Below are positions 16,886 through 24,664 of a stretch of DNA of 32,170 nucleotides, one piece after another. The notes beneath the pieces are model-generated. The model saw only the letters and a program-made list of their open reading frames with translations. It had not been told where the DNA came from and made no database searches. The translations under genes and the position numbers were made by a program. The stretch is from NCBI GenBank assembly GCA_023421115.1, contig JAEZUI010000058.1:1-32170 (forward strand), read 5' to 3'. The stretch is from Bacillota bacterium (GTDB taxonomy: Bacteria; Bacillota; Clostridia; Acetivibrionales; Acetivibrionaceae). Position 1 is the stretch's first letter, and the number at the start of each line of letters is the position of its first letter.

Positions 16886-17173
16886 ATGAGTGAATGTATT
16901 TGTAACAGTTGTAAGAATTTGAAGAGGCTTGTTAATGAAGAGGCTAATCAAATAGATTATGTATGCAAATTTGGATTTCCTTCAGAAAAATGTAAGGATT
17001 GTGAAGGTGAAGAATGTAATATTACCGAATGCAGTCATTACATAGAAGATAAAGAAGATGAGACGGTAAGAAAAGTTCATTGTAAAGGCTGTGGCAAAGA
17101 ACTTCAGCAGATGTGTGAAGATGAAGTGGACGGTGAAGTTTTCTGTATTAATTGTTATCTGAATTCAAAATAG
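16886..17173 (+). CDS. Small cysteine-rich (double zinc ribbon) protein
   Basis: A 95-residue protein with 13 cysteines. An N-terminal cluster (Cys4, Cys6, Cys9, Cys27, Cys36, Cys39, Cys44, Cys49) and a C-terminal CxxC...CxxC zinc ribbon (Cys66, Cys69, Cys87, Cys90) suggest two metal sites. The remainder is acidic. There is no signal peptide or membrane helix. AAGGAG lies before the ATG, and the gene follows the SEC-C gene after 10 nt. I do not recognise the family; metal binding is inferred from the cysteines only. Transcription ends in the strong hairpin at 17253-17292. Confidence 0.8.
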   Translation: MSECICNSCKNLKRLVNEEANQIDYVCKFGFPSEKCKDCEGEECNITECSHYIEDKEDETVRKVHCKGCGKELQQMCEDEVDGEVFCINCYLNSK

Positions 17174-17252
17174 ACCGAAATTAAGGTGGTATTTTACATT
17201 AAGAATAAAACTATAGGGAATTTGTTATAGAATTGAATAATGTATTTGTATG

Positions 17253-17292
17253 CTTAAGGGACGCTTTCTTTTTTCGGAAAGCGTCCCTTAAG
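17253..17292. terminator. Bidirectional terminator hairpin
   Basis: CTTAAGGGACGCTTTC (17253-17268) and GAAAGCGTCCCTTAAG (17277-17292) are perfectly complementary over 16 bp with an 8-nt loop, followed by GTTTTACA. It lies between the ends of the Cys-rich gene (plus) and the LtaS-like gene (minus) and can serve both. Confidence 0.8.
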
Positions 17293-17302
17293 GTTTTACA
17301 CA

Positions 17303-19198
17303 TCAAGGTTTTTTGTCTGCAAATATATCATTTGAAATTATAATATCCGATATGTTTAGTTGGTTAATTAAATCTTGCAGTTGGCTGTTATATAAATCAA
17401 CATCTAGAAGTTTACCGGTTTTATAGTCGTACAATTCTCTCGTATCGTTAAAGTATATATACTTGTCGGTAATAATTGAACCATTTCTTAAAACGGCATA
17501 ACTCTCTTTAGTATTAACAAGATCTTTACCTAATGCATGGGGAACATCAAAACCCATAAAATTTGCAATTGTAGGCATTATATCAATTTGTCCGCCGGTA
17601 GTAGATATTACTTCTCCTTCTTGTTGCCCAGGATAGTGTATAATGAGGGGAACGCGCTGGAGTTTAGCCCAATCGAAGTCGTTGTATTCAATACCTAGAA
17701 ATTGCATAAGACCTTCATTTTCGATTTTTGGAACAGCTGAATGATCCCCGTAAAACACAAGCAGACTGTTATCGTATAAACCTTTAGACTTCAGATCTTC
17801 AACAAACTCCCCGATACAGCTGTCGGCATAGTTGGCGCCTTTTATAAAGTTTCCAATATATTCTCCCTCAAATTCGCCCACATCAAAGTCAAAGTCTTGA
17901 AAATAGGTAAAGGGATGGTGGCACGATAAGGTTATAAAAAGGCTGTAAAAAGGCTTTGTGGTATCTATCATATTTAAGGACTGGCTAAAGAAGGATTTAT
18001 CACTTAGTGCATTCCCGCTCCAGCCTGCAAAATCATCCATAATATAGTCTTCAGAACCAAAGAAGGTGTCAAATTTCAAGGCCTTGTACATCTCCTCCCT
18101 ATTCCAGAAGGTCTTATTAAAAGCGTGTAGAGAATAAGTGTTGTAGCCCTTATCTTTCAAAATTGAAGGCATGGAAGGGTAAGTGTTTTCCGCATATCTA
18201 TGGTACACTGAGCCTTCGCCTAAAGGATAGAGGGAAGTATTTGACAAAAACTCGGCGTCAGATGTATTTCCACCGGACACTTGATAGTAAATATTGTCAA
18301 AATAAAGGCTATCTTTTATCAACTTATTAAGATTAGGAGTAATTTCCTTGCCATTAATGTTTTTTCCAACAACAAACTGCTGAAGAGCTTCCATTTGAAC
18401 AACAATAAGATTCTTGCCTTCGGTTATGCCTTTGTATTTGATTTCATTGGTGTCAGCCTTCTCTTTATGTTTGTTTCTATTTTTGAAATAGTCTTCAACT
18501 AGTGCTTTTTCTTCTTCTATCAAATTATCATTTTGCAAAACACTCTTCTCTATAAAGAGCTTGGTATTATAAAAATGTGAATAGAGCACTCCAAGACTTT
18601 TAGCTGAATAATTATTGTTGTAGGCAAAGGATGTAATATTTGACGCTGAAGAGATACTGATTACAGTAACTAAAGCTATAGCCATTATACTAAGGGGCTT
18701 TGCAACTCTCTTAGGGAAATGGGTACTTGCTATCCCGTTTTTGTGCAGTTTTAAAAGTGCAAACAACATAAAGGGAAGATCAACAATGTATATGACATCT
18801 TTAATTTGAAAAAGACTTGCGATACTCTGATCCACTGAACTGATCATCCTTGGATTTAACTGAAAGAATACAGGTATAGTTATTAAATTGTAATAGTACC
18901 TGAAAAAGTTTGTATCTGCAACTAGCAGTGTTGTCAGTAATAAGTTGAGTGCAAAAATAGCAATAAGCCTTTTTTTGTCAAAAATAAACAGAGTTAGTGA
19001 TACAATAATTAAAAGTACTGAAATTGAAGAAATTAGCATAATTGCATTATCTACAGAAAAGTAGGGTGTCTTGTTCAGTCTTGTAGAAAATTGGAAATAA
19101 AGGCATTTAAATAATGTGAATAATATAAAAAGATTTATAAAAAGCGAGTCCGTAAGCTTTATGTACTTATAAAAAAAGTTTTTGATTTTACTAAGCAT
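17303..19198 (-). CDS. ltaS: LtaS-family lipoteichoic acid synthase / phosphoglycerol transferase
   Basis: A membrane enzyme whose extracellular sulfatase-fold domain polymerises glycerol phosphate from phosphatidylglycerol. It has 631 residues: five predicted membrane helices in the first ~185, then the catalytic domain. The nucleophile is Thr312 in GGNTSDAEF; other metal-site residues are Glu270 (VVQMEALQ) and Asp485-His486 (YGDHSAVP), and CHHPF at 426-430 matches the substrate site of the family. AGGAGAGG precedes ATG 19198. The gene is alone, convergent with the Cys-rich gene. Whether it makes true LTA or another glycerophosphate decoration in this organism is not decidable here. Confidence 0.92.
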   Translation of the reverse strand: MLSKIKNFFYKYIKLTDSLFINLFILFTLFKCLYFQFSTRLNKTPYFSVDNAIMLISSISVLLIIVSLTLFIFDKKRLIAIFALNLLLTTLLVADTNFFRYYYNLITIPVFFQLNPRMISSVDQSIASLFQIKDVIYIVDLPFMLFALLKLHKNGIASTHFPKRVAKPLSIMAIALVTVISISSASNITSFAYNNNYSAKSLGVLYSHFYNTKLFIEKSVLQNDNLIEEEKALVEDYFKNRNKHKEKADTNEIKYKGITEGKNLIVVQMEALQQFVVGKNINGKEITPNLNKLIKDSLYFDNIYYQVSGGNTSDAEFLSNTSLYPLGEGSVYHRYAENTYPSMPSILKDKGYNTYSLHAFNKTFWNREEMYKALKFDTFFGSEDYIMDDFAGWSGNALSDKSFFSQSLNMIDTTKPFYSLFITLSCHHPFTYFQDFDFDVGEFEGEYIGNFIKGANYADSCIGEFVEDLKSKGLYDNSLLVFYGDHSAVPKIENEGLMQFLGIEYNDFDWAKLQRVPLIIHYPGQQEGEVISTTGGQIDIMPTIANFMGFDVPHALGKDLVNTKESYAVLRNGSIITDKYIYFNDTRELYDYKTGKLLDVDLYNSQLQDLINQLNISDIIISNDIFADKKP

Positions 19199-19252
19199 TA
19201 ATTTTAACCTCTCCTAAAATTTGATAAATTTCACTTGATGTAATTTTAGACA

Positions 19253-19281
19253 TCCATATATATTTTAATACAAACTGTTAA
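19253..19281 (-). promoter_or_regulatory. ltaS: Candidate ltaS promoter
   Basis: On the minus strand TTAACA (19276-19281) and TATGGA (19253-19258) are 17 bp apart, about 55 nt upstream of the ATG. Confidence 0.3.
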
Positions 19282-19481
19282 CATTATGTAAGTTGACTTA
19301 ATTTACCAGCCGAGCTTGATATAAAAAGTCATCAGGTAAAACAACTTTGTAAATTCCAAATTTTGTTTGGTGCACTTATATATTATACAATAATTAATTA
19401 TATAATGAAATGATTAAAATTATATAAACAATTTATGAAGAATTTCTTATATTAGATGATTCCAAAAAGTAACTGGTCAAT

Positions 19482-19555
19482 AGCCATTTCAAAAAAAATT
19501 GATTTGATGAGCCTTGTGACCTAAATATTGTATAGGTTATTTTTTGAAATGGCCT
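19482..19555. repeat. Palindromic repeat family 2, copy 2
   Basis: GCCATTTCAAAAAA (19483-19496) pairs perfectly with TTTTTTGAAATGGC (19540-19553) around a 43-nt centre. The reverse complement resembles 8732-8796, with ATTTCAAAAAAT and CCTATACAA conserved. It lies in the 608-nt gap between ltaS and the rubredoxin-like gene. Confidence 0.55.
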
Positions 19556-19655
19556 TAAAAGTGAATAGTTTGTTGTGTTTTTAAATGGATTTATCGTATA
19601 CTTTCAAATTTTATCTGAAAAAAATGTTTTGGATTCTACAAAAGTGGTATTATTC

Positions 19656-19693
19656 GTATAGGTTATGTGTAAACGCATGTAAACAACCTATAC
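19656..19693. promoter_or_regulatory. Inverted repeat upstream of the rubredoxin-like gene
   Basis: GTATAGGTT (19656-19664) and AACCTATAC (19685-19693) are perfect 9-bp arms. The 20-nt centre contains TGTAAAC twice (TGTAAACGCATGTAAAC). It lies 114 nt before the ATG at 19807 and could be an operator or a leader hairpin. The half TGTAAACG resembles part of a catabolite-response element, but the other half does not match. The rest of the 19199-19806 gap holds the ltaS promoter and a repeat copy; no gene is seen in it. Confidence 0.35.
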
Positions 19694-19806
19694 TCGAAAA
19701 AAATTAATTATATTTAGGTTCTCTGCATAAGATATATGCAATTAAATTCTTATTAGCCTTAAATGTGAAAAGGAACAAATTTAAAACTTATGGAGGTATG
19801 ATAAAA

Positions 19807-20142
19807 ATGAAAAAATTGTGGAAATGTAGTGTTTGTGGATTTGTACATGAGGGCGATGAGGCACCCGGTAAATGTCCAAAATGTGATGCTTCAAAGGATA
19901 AATTTATCGAATTGAACAGTGAAGATGCAGAAAAGATTTATAAGTCCGATAGAACCAATGACATTCATATGGAAATTGTAAAACTTTCCGGTAAAATTGC
20001 TCAGTTATGTGAAGAGGGGATAAAGATTAATCTTGACCCGCCATGTGTGGAATCGTTCAATAGAGCAAAAAATGAGTCTTGGGTTATAAAGCAGAGGTCA
20101 AAAGCTGAGTTGGAAGGTCATATGAAAAAAGGCAAGTGGTAG
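19807..20142 (+). CDS. Rubredoxin-like domain protein
   Basis: A 111-residue protein. The N-terminal 35 residues are a rubrerythrin-type rubredoxin domain with Cys7, Cys10, Cys23 and Cys26 (CSVCG, CPKC), which binds one iron or zinc. The remaining ~75 residues are helical (EDAEKIYKSDRTNDIHMEI...) and lack the diiron ligands of rubrerythrin. GGAGGT (19792-19797) is nine bases from ATG 19807; an in-frame ATG at 19798 is too close to it. It likely serves redox handling or metal binding in an anaerobe; the electron partner is unknown. Confidence 0.85.
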   Translation: MKKLWKCSVCGFVHEGDEAPGKCPKCDASKDKFIELNSEDAEKIYKSDRTNDIHMEIVKLSGKIAQLCEEGIKINLDPPCVESFNRAKNESWVIKQRSKAELEGHMKKGKW

Positions 20143-20238
20143 GATGAATTTGCTTTTAAAACTCTGATATAACTTGCTTAGAACAAAAATGTTGGCAATA
20201 AAACAAACTATTTTAGAGAAATTTATAAAGTGCATATT

Positions 20239-20340
20239 TAGGAACGATTAAAATATAAGTTCCAACTCTGGGATAACGAAAAACTTGATTTGATAATGTT
20301 CTCACAATATGAGAATAAGAAGTTGTTTTTCGTTATCCCT
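20239..20340. repeat. Dispersed repeat family 1, copy B (hairpin)
   Basis: GGGATAACGAAAAAC (20270-20284) pairs perfectly with GTTTTTCGTTATCCC (20325-20339). Inside is TTCTCA/TGAGAA (20299-20315), and in front GGAAC/GTTCC (20241-20262). Most of it is repeated in inverted orientation at 8920-9001. It stands between the convergent rubredoxin-like and metallopeptidase genes and may end transcription from both sides. Confidence 0.7.
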
Positions 20341-20424
20341 TAATATTATGGAAAATTTGAAATCAGCTAATATCAAGTATGCACTAGTATTGTTGTATGG
20401 TTTTAGGACGACATGATTTACTAT

Positions 20425-21159
20425 TTAAAAAGTGAGTTTATGACCATTTTGTTTTAACCATTTTGAACAGGCTTTATAGTTAGGAAGTATGGATTCTGCC
20501 ATTTTCCAAAAATGCTTTGAATGGTTTTTTATTTTTATATGAGTTAGCTCATGGACAACTAAGTAATCAACAATTTCCAAAGGAGCCAGTATTATTTTCC
20601 AGTTTATATTAATGGTGTTTTTAGAAGTACAGCTTCCCCAAATAGATTTTAAATCCTTTATTATAAGATTAGCGGGTATTACATCCATTATTTTTGCAAA
20701 AAACTTTATCCTTTCAGAAACCACCTCTTTTGCATAACTTTTATACCAATCCACTATATGTTTTCTAACTAAATCAGATACATTGATGCAAATGTTTTGA
20801 GGAAGGTGCACAATAAGGTAATTGGATGAAAGATTTACAAATGCAATAGTTGTTAAAGAAGACATATTTATTTTTAAGGTATACTCTTTCCCAAGTACTG
20901 TAAGCTTTTCTCCATCAATAAACTCCATTTTGGGCACTTCTGATTTAATGTTTTCGAGATAAGACAATTTCTCTAATATCCAAGTGGCTTTTTCGTTAAC
21001 CACTTCGGCTATTCTTTTATCACTGACTTTTCTCGGAGCAGCTACTTTCACACCATAGTTGAGTGAAAGTGATATACCGATGGTTTTTCTGCTGCTTCTT
21101 ACTACGGTATAATTAATTTTTTGATTTTCTACTTCAATAAAATTCTGCATTTTAAACAT
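20425..21159 (-). CDS. YgjP-like (SprT/M48-type) metallopeptidase
   Basis: A 244-residue soluble protein of the DUF45/YgjP family. The zinc site is HELTH (203-207) with a further histidine from NHSKHFW (213-216). WGSCTS (174-179), followed by INWKIILAP, is the family's hallmark. The N-terminal domain (about 10-130) is the usual beta-rich region starting VRSSRKTIGISL. Family members are presumed peptidases; the substrate is not established. The first ATG (21159) is almost adjacent to TTAGG; the ATG three codons later (21150) has better spacing and may be the start. No partner gene (for example a type I restriction subunit, often adjacent to this family) is nearby. Confidence 0.88.
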   Translation of the reverse strand: MFKMQNFIEVENQKINYTVVRSSRKTIGISLSLNYGVKVAAPRKVSDKRIAEVVNEKATWILEKLSYLENIKSEVPKMEFIDGEKLTVLGKEYTLKINMSSLTTIAFVNLSSNYLIVHLPQNICINVSDLVRKHIVDWYKSYAKEVVSERIKFFAKIMDVIPANLIIKDLKSIWGSCTSKNTININWKIILAPLEIVDYLVVHELTHIKIKNHSKHFWKMAESILPNYKACSKWLKQNGHKLTF

Positions 21160-21307
21160 CCTAATATTTTTTTAGTTTTACCTTATTAATTTTACAATAC
21201 TTTTTTACAAAGTAAAATAGTTTGGTGAAAATTGAAAGAACAAGCATAAAGTTTTGCTTTATTAGTTAAAAAAGCTCTATTTAATCTATTTAAGGTGGAA
21301 TCTAAAC

Positions 21308-21334
21308 ATAAAACTTGAATATTAACCATAATTT
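21308..21334 (+). promoter_or_regulatory. ytrH: Candidate sigma-E type sporulation promoter
   Basis: ATA (21308-21310), 16 bp, then CATAATTT (21327-21334), resembling the sigma-E pattern ATA-N16-CATAnnnT. It would start transcription about 25 nt before ytrH. In Bacillus subtilis ytrH is transcribed by sigma-E, which makes the match more credible, but it is partial. Confidence 0.3.
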
Positions 21335-21367
21335 TATATATAGGAGTATAAAGAAAGTGGTGATTTT

Positions 21368-21706
21368 TTGTCGTCCTTTATTAATAATGTTATTTATAAT
21401 TTTTTGATATCTTTTGGCGTAATAGTTGGAGCAAGTTTAATGGCAGGATTTGGTGCACTTATAAATGGTCATCCTCCTTTAAAAACAATGTTTAATATAG
21501 CAGGATCAATTAAGATTTGGGCTATAGCTGTTGCTTTAGGAGGAACTTTCTCTTCCTTTGAAATAATTGAAAAGGGTATATTTAAAGGAGAAATAAAATC
21601 CATAATAAAACAAGCTGTGTATGTAGTTATAGCTGTTATTGGTGCAAATGTGGGTTATGGTTTTATCCGGCTCATTCAAAAATGCGGGGAGTCAATACTT
21701 AGATGA
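21368..21706 (+). CDS. ytrH: Sporulation membrane protein YtrH
   Basis: A 112-residue protein with three predicted membrane helices (about 8-30, 45-62, 80-103). It matches the YtrH family in length and in the phrases FGVIVGASL, GHPPLKTM, KIWAIAVALGGTF and EKGIFKG. YtrH is needed for efficient sporulation in Bacillus and localises to the forespore membrane. The start is TTG, with GTGGTGA as ribosome site seven bases before. The stop overlaps the start of ytrI by four bases (ATGA), as expected for a translationally coupled pair. Confidence 0.85.
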   Translation: MSSFINNVIYNFLISFGVIVGASLMAGFGALINGHPPLKTMFNIAGSIKIWAIAVALGGTFSSFEIIEKGIFKGEIKSIIKQAVYVVIAVIGANVGYGFIRLIQKCGESILR

Positions 21707-22173
21707 AAAAGATAAAAAATTTCAGTAATTTGATTGTATTGATAACAGGATTCATGTGTGGTACTGTCCTAGGCTGCTCGGCTGTGAGTGCCCTTGTCAG
21801 TTATAGAATTGATACTTACATAGAAAGAATTAAATACCTTGAAAGTGATATAGAAGAAAAAAATTTGAAACTTGAAAAGTATAAGGAATCCATCAACAAC
21901 AAGAAGTTTATACTGCGTGGGATTGAGCTTAATATTAAACTTTCTAAAATTAATGAAGAAGAGTTTGATTCAATAATAGTAGAAAAGAGTATAAAGGAAA
22001 AGTATAAGGAGCTACTCGGTAAGGAGGTTAAAAGCATTGATATAGATCTAGTGGCAGGAGTAATTGATAAAAGAATACTAAAGGTTGATGGAAAGGAGTA
22101 CCAACTAAAAGTTGATAGAATTCTGCTTACCGATGTTATGAAGCTGTGGGTAACCATCGTTCTTGTTGATTAA
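21703..22173 (+). CDS. ytrI: Sporulation membrane protein YtrI-like
   Basis: A 156-residue protein with a short cytosolic start, one membrane helix (about 9-33), a coiled-coil segment (about 38-66, KYLESDIEEKNLKLEKYKES) and a small alpha/beta domain. Similarity to Bacillus YtrI is weak by eye, but the topology, length and four-base overlap with ytrH support the call. It is presumably a partner of YtrH during spore formation. No later gene is clearly in the operon; 110 nt follow before the next start. Confidence 0.75.
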   Translation: MKKIKNFSNLIVLITGFMCGTVLGCSAVSALVSYRIDTYIERIKYLESDIEEKNLKLEKYKESINNKKFILRGIELNIKLSKINEEEFDSIIVEKSIKEKYKELLGKEVKSIDIDLVAGVIDKRILKVDGKEYQLKVDRILLTDVMKLWVTIVLVD

Positions 22174-22283
22174 AAAGAGGTATCCTTATTTCTTAACTAT
22201 GGAAATGGTATAGCTCTTAGAGATTGGGGGAATATTGTATTAGAGTGGAAACTTAAATATAAATATAAAACGGTTGGTATTTA

Positions 22284-23723
22284 ATGAGAAATAAATTATT
22301 CAAATTCGAAATAGTGGTTGTATTAATTGTTGCTGTTTTCTTAATTGGAGTTTTATTGATAAGCCCAATTATAGGTGTAGCTGACAATGGTGATTTTGAA
22401 AGAATAATGAGTACTACAGGTTTAAGCTACAAAACTTCCGATAATAATGAGAGATATTTTAATTTCGTGAACAGGGAGTATATTTCAACCTACCCATTTG
22501 TAAACGGTGTAGGTTATTTTTCATCCCAGGTCATATTAGTTCTTCTTGCTAAAATAATCAGCTCATTGGTATTATTTAATAAAGGCGTCTTTGATATAAG
22601 GTTTTTAGCTGTTATTTATTGTTTTTTGTATCTTTTGTTTATATATTTTATAATTAAATATGACAAAAAGTCAGTACCTATAGTAAATATTATTTCAATA
22701 ATGCTTACTGTAATAATATTTACTGATTTAGGTTATATATCCTATTTTAATTCTTTATACGGGGAGGCACTATCATATACATCTTTGCTTCTTACAGTAG
22801 CTATATCTATATATTTGTCAAAAACCAGAAAACCTCATATTCTAGCTCTTTTTGGTTTTTATGTTTCGGTAATTTTTTTGACCGGTGCTAAGATTCAGAA
22901 TATTCCTATAGGGATAGTTTTAGCTCTATTTAGCTTGTTGTTTTTGGGATTAAGAAATGATCAAGGATGGAAAAAAGTGGTTGTAACATGTATTATTGCA
23001 ATTTTTATTACATCTGTAGCGTCCTATTTTTCAATTTCAGATATTTTTAGAGTTTGCAATAAATATCAATCTGTTTTCTACGGAGTACTCAAAAATTCAA
23101 AATCACCTCAAGAGGATCTTGAAGAATTAGGATTAAAGAAGGAATATGCTTTGCTTGCAGGAACTAATTATTTTATGAAGGAATATCCCATTAACATTAA
23201 AGACACTGTGTTTCAAGAAGAGATTAACAGTAAAGTAAGTCCTTTCAAAGTAGCTTTGTTCTATTTTAGACATCCTCAAAGATATATTCAAAAACTAGAG
23301 ATCACAGCCGAAAATGCTTTTAACTTGATACAGGGTTTTGGAAATTATGAAAAGGCCTATGCTGAAAAACCAAAAAAAGAAGTAAGTTATTTCAGAATGT
23401 GGAATGACTTCAAAGTGAATTTTCTACCTCATTCGCTTTCTTTTCTACTTCTTTTCTTTGCAGCTTATACGGCTATACTATCTTTTCAATACTGGAAGGC
23501 AGGGAGAGCATCCGAAAAAATATATTTTGGTACGTTCCTGCTTGTAATGCTTATCGGAATCATCCAATTTGTTGTTCCTATAATATGCGACGGTGAAGCG
23601 GATTTGAGCAAACATTTATTTTTATTTAATGTGTGTTTTGACATTATGTTTGTATATATGAGCGTTTGGCTTATAGAGGGAATCTTTATAGCGATTAAAA
23701 GGCTAAATTGGCGCAATGCTTAA
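22284..23723 (+). CDS. Polytopic membrane protein, WsfD-like (probable GT-C glycosyltransferase)
   Basis: A 479-residue protein with about ten membrane helices. The first helix is followed by GVADNGDFERIM (residues 31-42), placing acidic residues in the first outer loop as in GT-C enzymes that use lipid-linked sugars. A large outer segment (about 245-375) lies between helix groups. I recall the ISPIIGVADNGDF pattern from the WsfD-type glycan hexose transferases of Bacillus and clostridia, but sequence reading alone does not prove it. A TTGTAT/TATAAA promoter pair with 17 bp spacing ends at 22263, leaving a very short leader; the ribosome site GGTTGG is poor, so the start is less certain. A cell-surface glycosylation role is inferred. 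Confidence 0.7.
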   Translation: MRNKLFKFEIVVVLIVAVFLIGVLLISPIIGVADNGDFERIMSTTGLSYKTSDNNERYFNFVNREYISTYPFVNGVGYFSSQVILVLLAKIISSLVLFNKGVFDIRFLAVIYCFLYLLFIYFIIKYDKKSVPIVNIISIMLTVIIFTDLGYISYFNSLYGEALSYTSLLLTVAISIYLSKTRKPHILALFGFYVSVIFLTGAKIQNIPIGIVLALFSLLFLGLRNDQGWKKVVVTCIIAIFITSVASYFSISDIFRVCNKYQSVFYGVLKNSKSPQEDLEELGLKKEYALLAGTNYFMKEYPINIKDTVFQEEINSKVSPFKVALFYFRHPQRYIQKLEITAENAFNLIQGFGNYEKAYAEKPKKEVSYFRMWNDFKVNFLPHSLSFLLLFFAAYTAILSFQYWKAGRASEKIYFGTFLLVMLIGIIQFVVPIICDGEADLSKHLFLFNVCFDIMFVYMSVWLIEGIFIAIKRLNWRNA

Positions 23724-23751
23724 AAAAATTAGCCTGAATTTCTTACAGTGT

Positions 23752-23780
23752 TTGCAGCTTCAGCTGTTATATGTTATACT
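23752..23780 (+). promoter_or_regulatory. Promoter of the cyclophilin gene
   Basis: TTGCAG (23752-23757), 17 bp, TATACT (23775-23780) with a TGn extension. It lies within the upstream open frame, which shows that translation must begin later, at ATG 23817. The sequence is very like the sensor-kinase promoter at 28969-28997. Confidence 0.6.
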
Positions 23781-23816
23781 ATTTTTCGAAAAAAGACTGA
23801 AGATGGGGGGATTAAT

Positions 23817-24512
23817 ATGCTGAAAAAAGTTTTGATTACACTGATATGTATGACAATTCTGATATCTTTTGCAGGTTGCAAAAAGAGTACAAACCCGGGG
23901 AGTAGCTCTACAACTGATACCGATCAATTTGCACCTCCTGCTAAGGGAGAGACCATTGCGATTATGAAGACAAGTATGGGAGATTTAAAGATTAAATTTT
24001 TTCCTGATGAAGCACCAAAGGCTGTTGAGAATTTTACTAAACACGCTCAGAATGGTTATTATGACAATTTGATTTTTCACAGGGTTATTAAAGATTTTAT
24101 GATACAGGGAGGAGACCCTTTAGGAACAGGTATGGGAGGAGAGAGTATCTGGAACAAACCTTTTGAAGATGAATTTAGTGAGAAAGTTCGCAACTATAGA
24201 GGGGCTCTTTCGATGGCGAACAGCGGAGCTAATACCAATGGAAGCCAGTTCTTTATTGTTCAGGCTCCAGCAAAGACAATTACAGCAGATTTGCTAGAAA
24301 GTATGAAATCTAATAATTTTAAAGAGGATGTTATAGCTAAATATAAGGAAATTGGCGGAACACCATGGCTTGATGATAGGCATACAGTATTCGGGCAGAT
24401 TTATGAAGGAATGGATGTTGTGGATAAAATTGCAGCAGTTGAAGTTGGTCAGTCCGACAGGCCGGTTACTGACATAAAAATATTGGATATTGAAATAACC
24501 ACAGCACCTTAA
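23817..24512 (+). CDS. Cyclophilin-type peptidyl-prolyl isomerase, lipoprotein
   Basis: Catalyses cis-trans isomerisation of proline peptide bonds, here outside the cell membrane. It has 231 residues. A lipoprotein signal peptide ends in SFAGC with Cys21 as the lipidated residue, followed by a Ser/Thr-rich linker (about 24-45). The cyclophilin domain has FHRVIKDFMIQGGDP with the catalytic Arg, and NTNGSQFFI; WLDDRHTVFGQIYEGMDVVD completes the fold. About 25 residues after AKTITADLLESM form an insertion common in clostridial members. The start is ATG 23817 with GGGGGG upstream; the frame is open from 23748 but that lies before the promoter. It probably aids folding of secreted proteins. Confidence 0.94.
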   Translation: MLKKVLITLICMTILISFAGCKKSTNPGSSSTTDTDQFAPPAKGETIAIMKTSMGDLKIKFFPDEAPKAVENFTKHAQNGYYDNLIFHRVIKDFMIQGGDPLGTGMGGESIWNKPFEDEFSEKVRNYRGALSMANSGANTNGSQFFIVQAPAKTITADLLESMKSNNFKEDVIAKYKEIGGTPWLDDRHTVFGQIYEGMDVVDKIAAVEVGQSDRPVTDIKILDIEITTAP

Positions 24513-24533
24513 AAATGTTAGATATAAATATAG

Positions 24534-24558
24534 AACTCAAGGGTTCTGCCCTTGAGTT
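24534..24558. terminator. Terminator after the cyclophilin gene
   Basis: AACTCAAGGG (24534-24543) pairs with CCCTTGAGTT (24549-24558), loop of five, followed by TTATATTT. It lies 22 nt after the stop. Confidence 0.8.
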
Positions 24559-24664
24559 TTATATTTGACATGTTTGAAACTAGACGAAAGATGTAAAGAG
24601 AGTCGGGCTAAATTCCCCGTGATTTCCCTTTGTCATAGTAGTTCACAGACTTAAGGAAAGAGTT

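Noticed and set aside
19667..19684. Catabolite-response element
   Set aside because: TGTAAACG matches one half only; the second half of the cre consensus fails at three positions.
23748..23816. Extended N terminus of the cyclophilin
   Set aside because: The segment contains the TTGCAG/TATACT promoter, and a lipoprotein signal peptide begins exactly at 23817.
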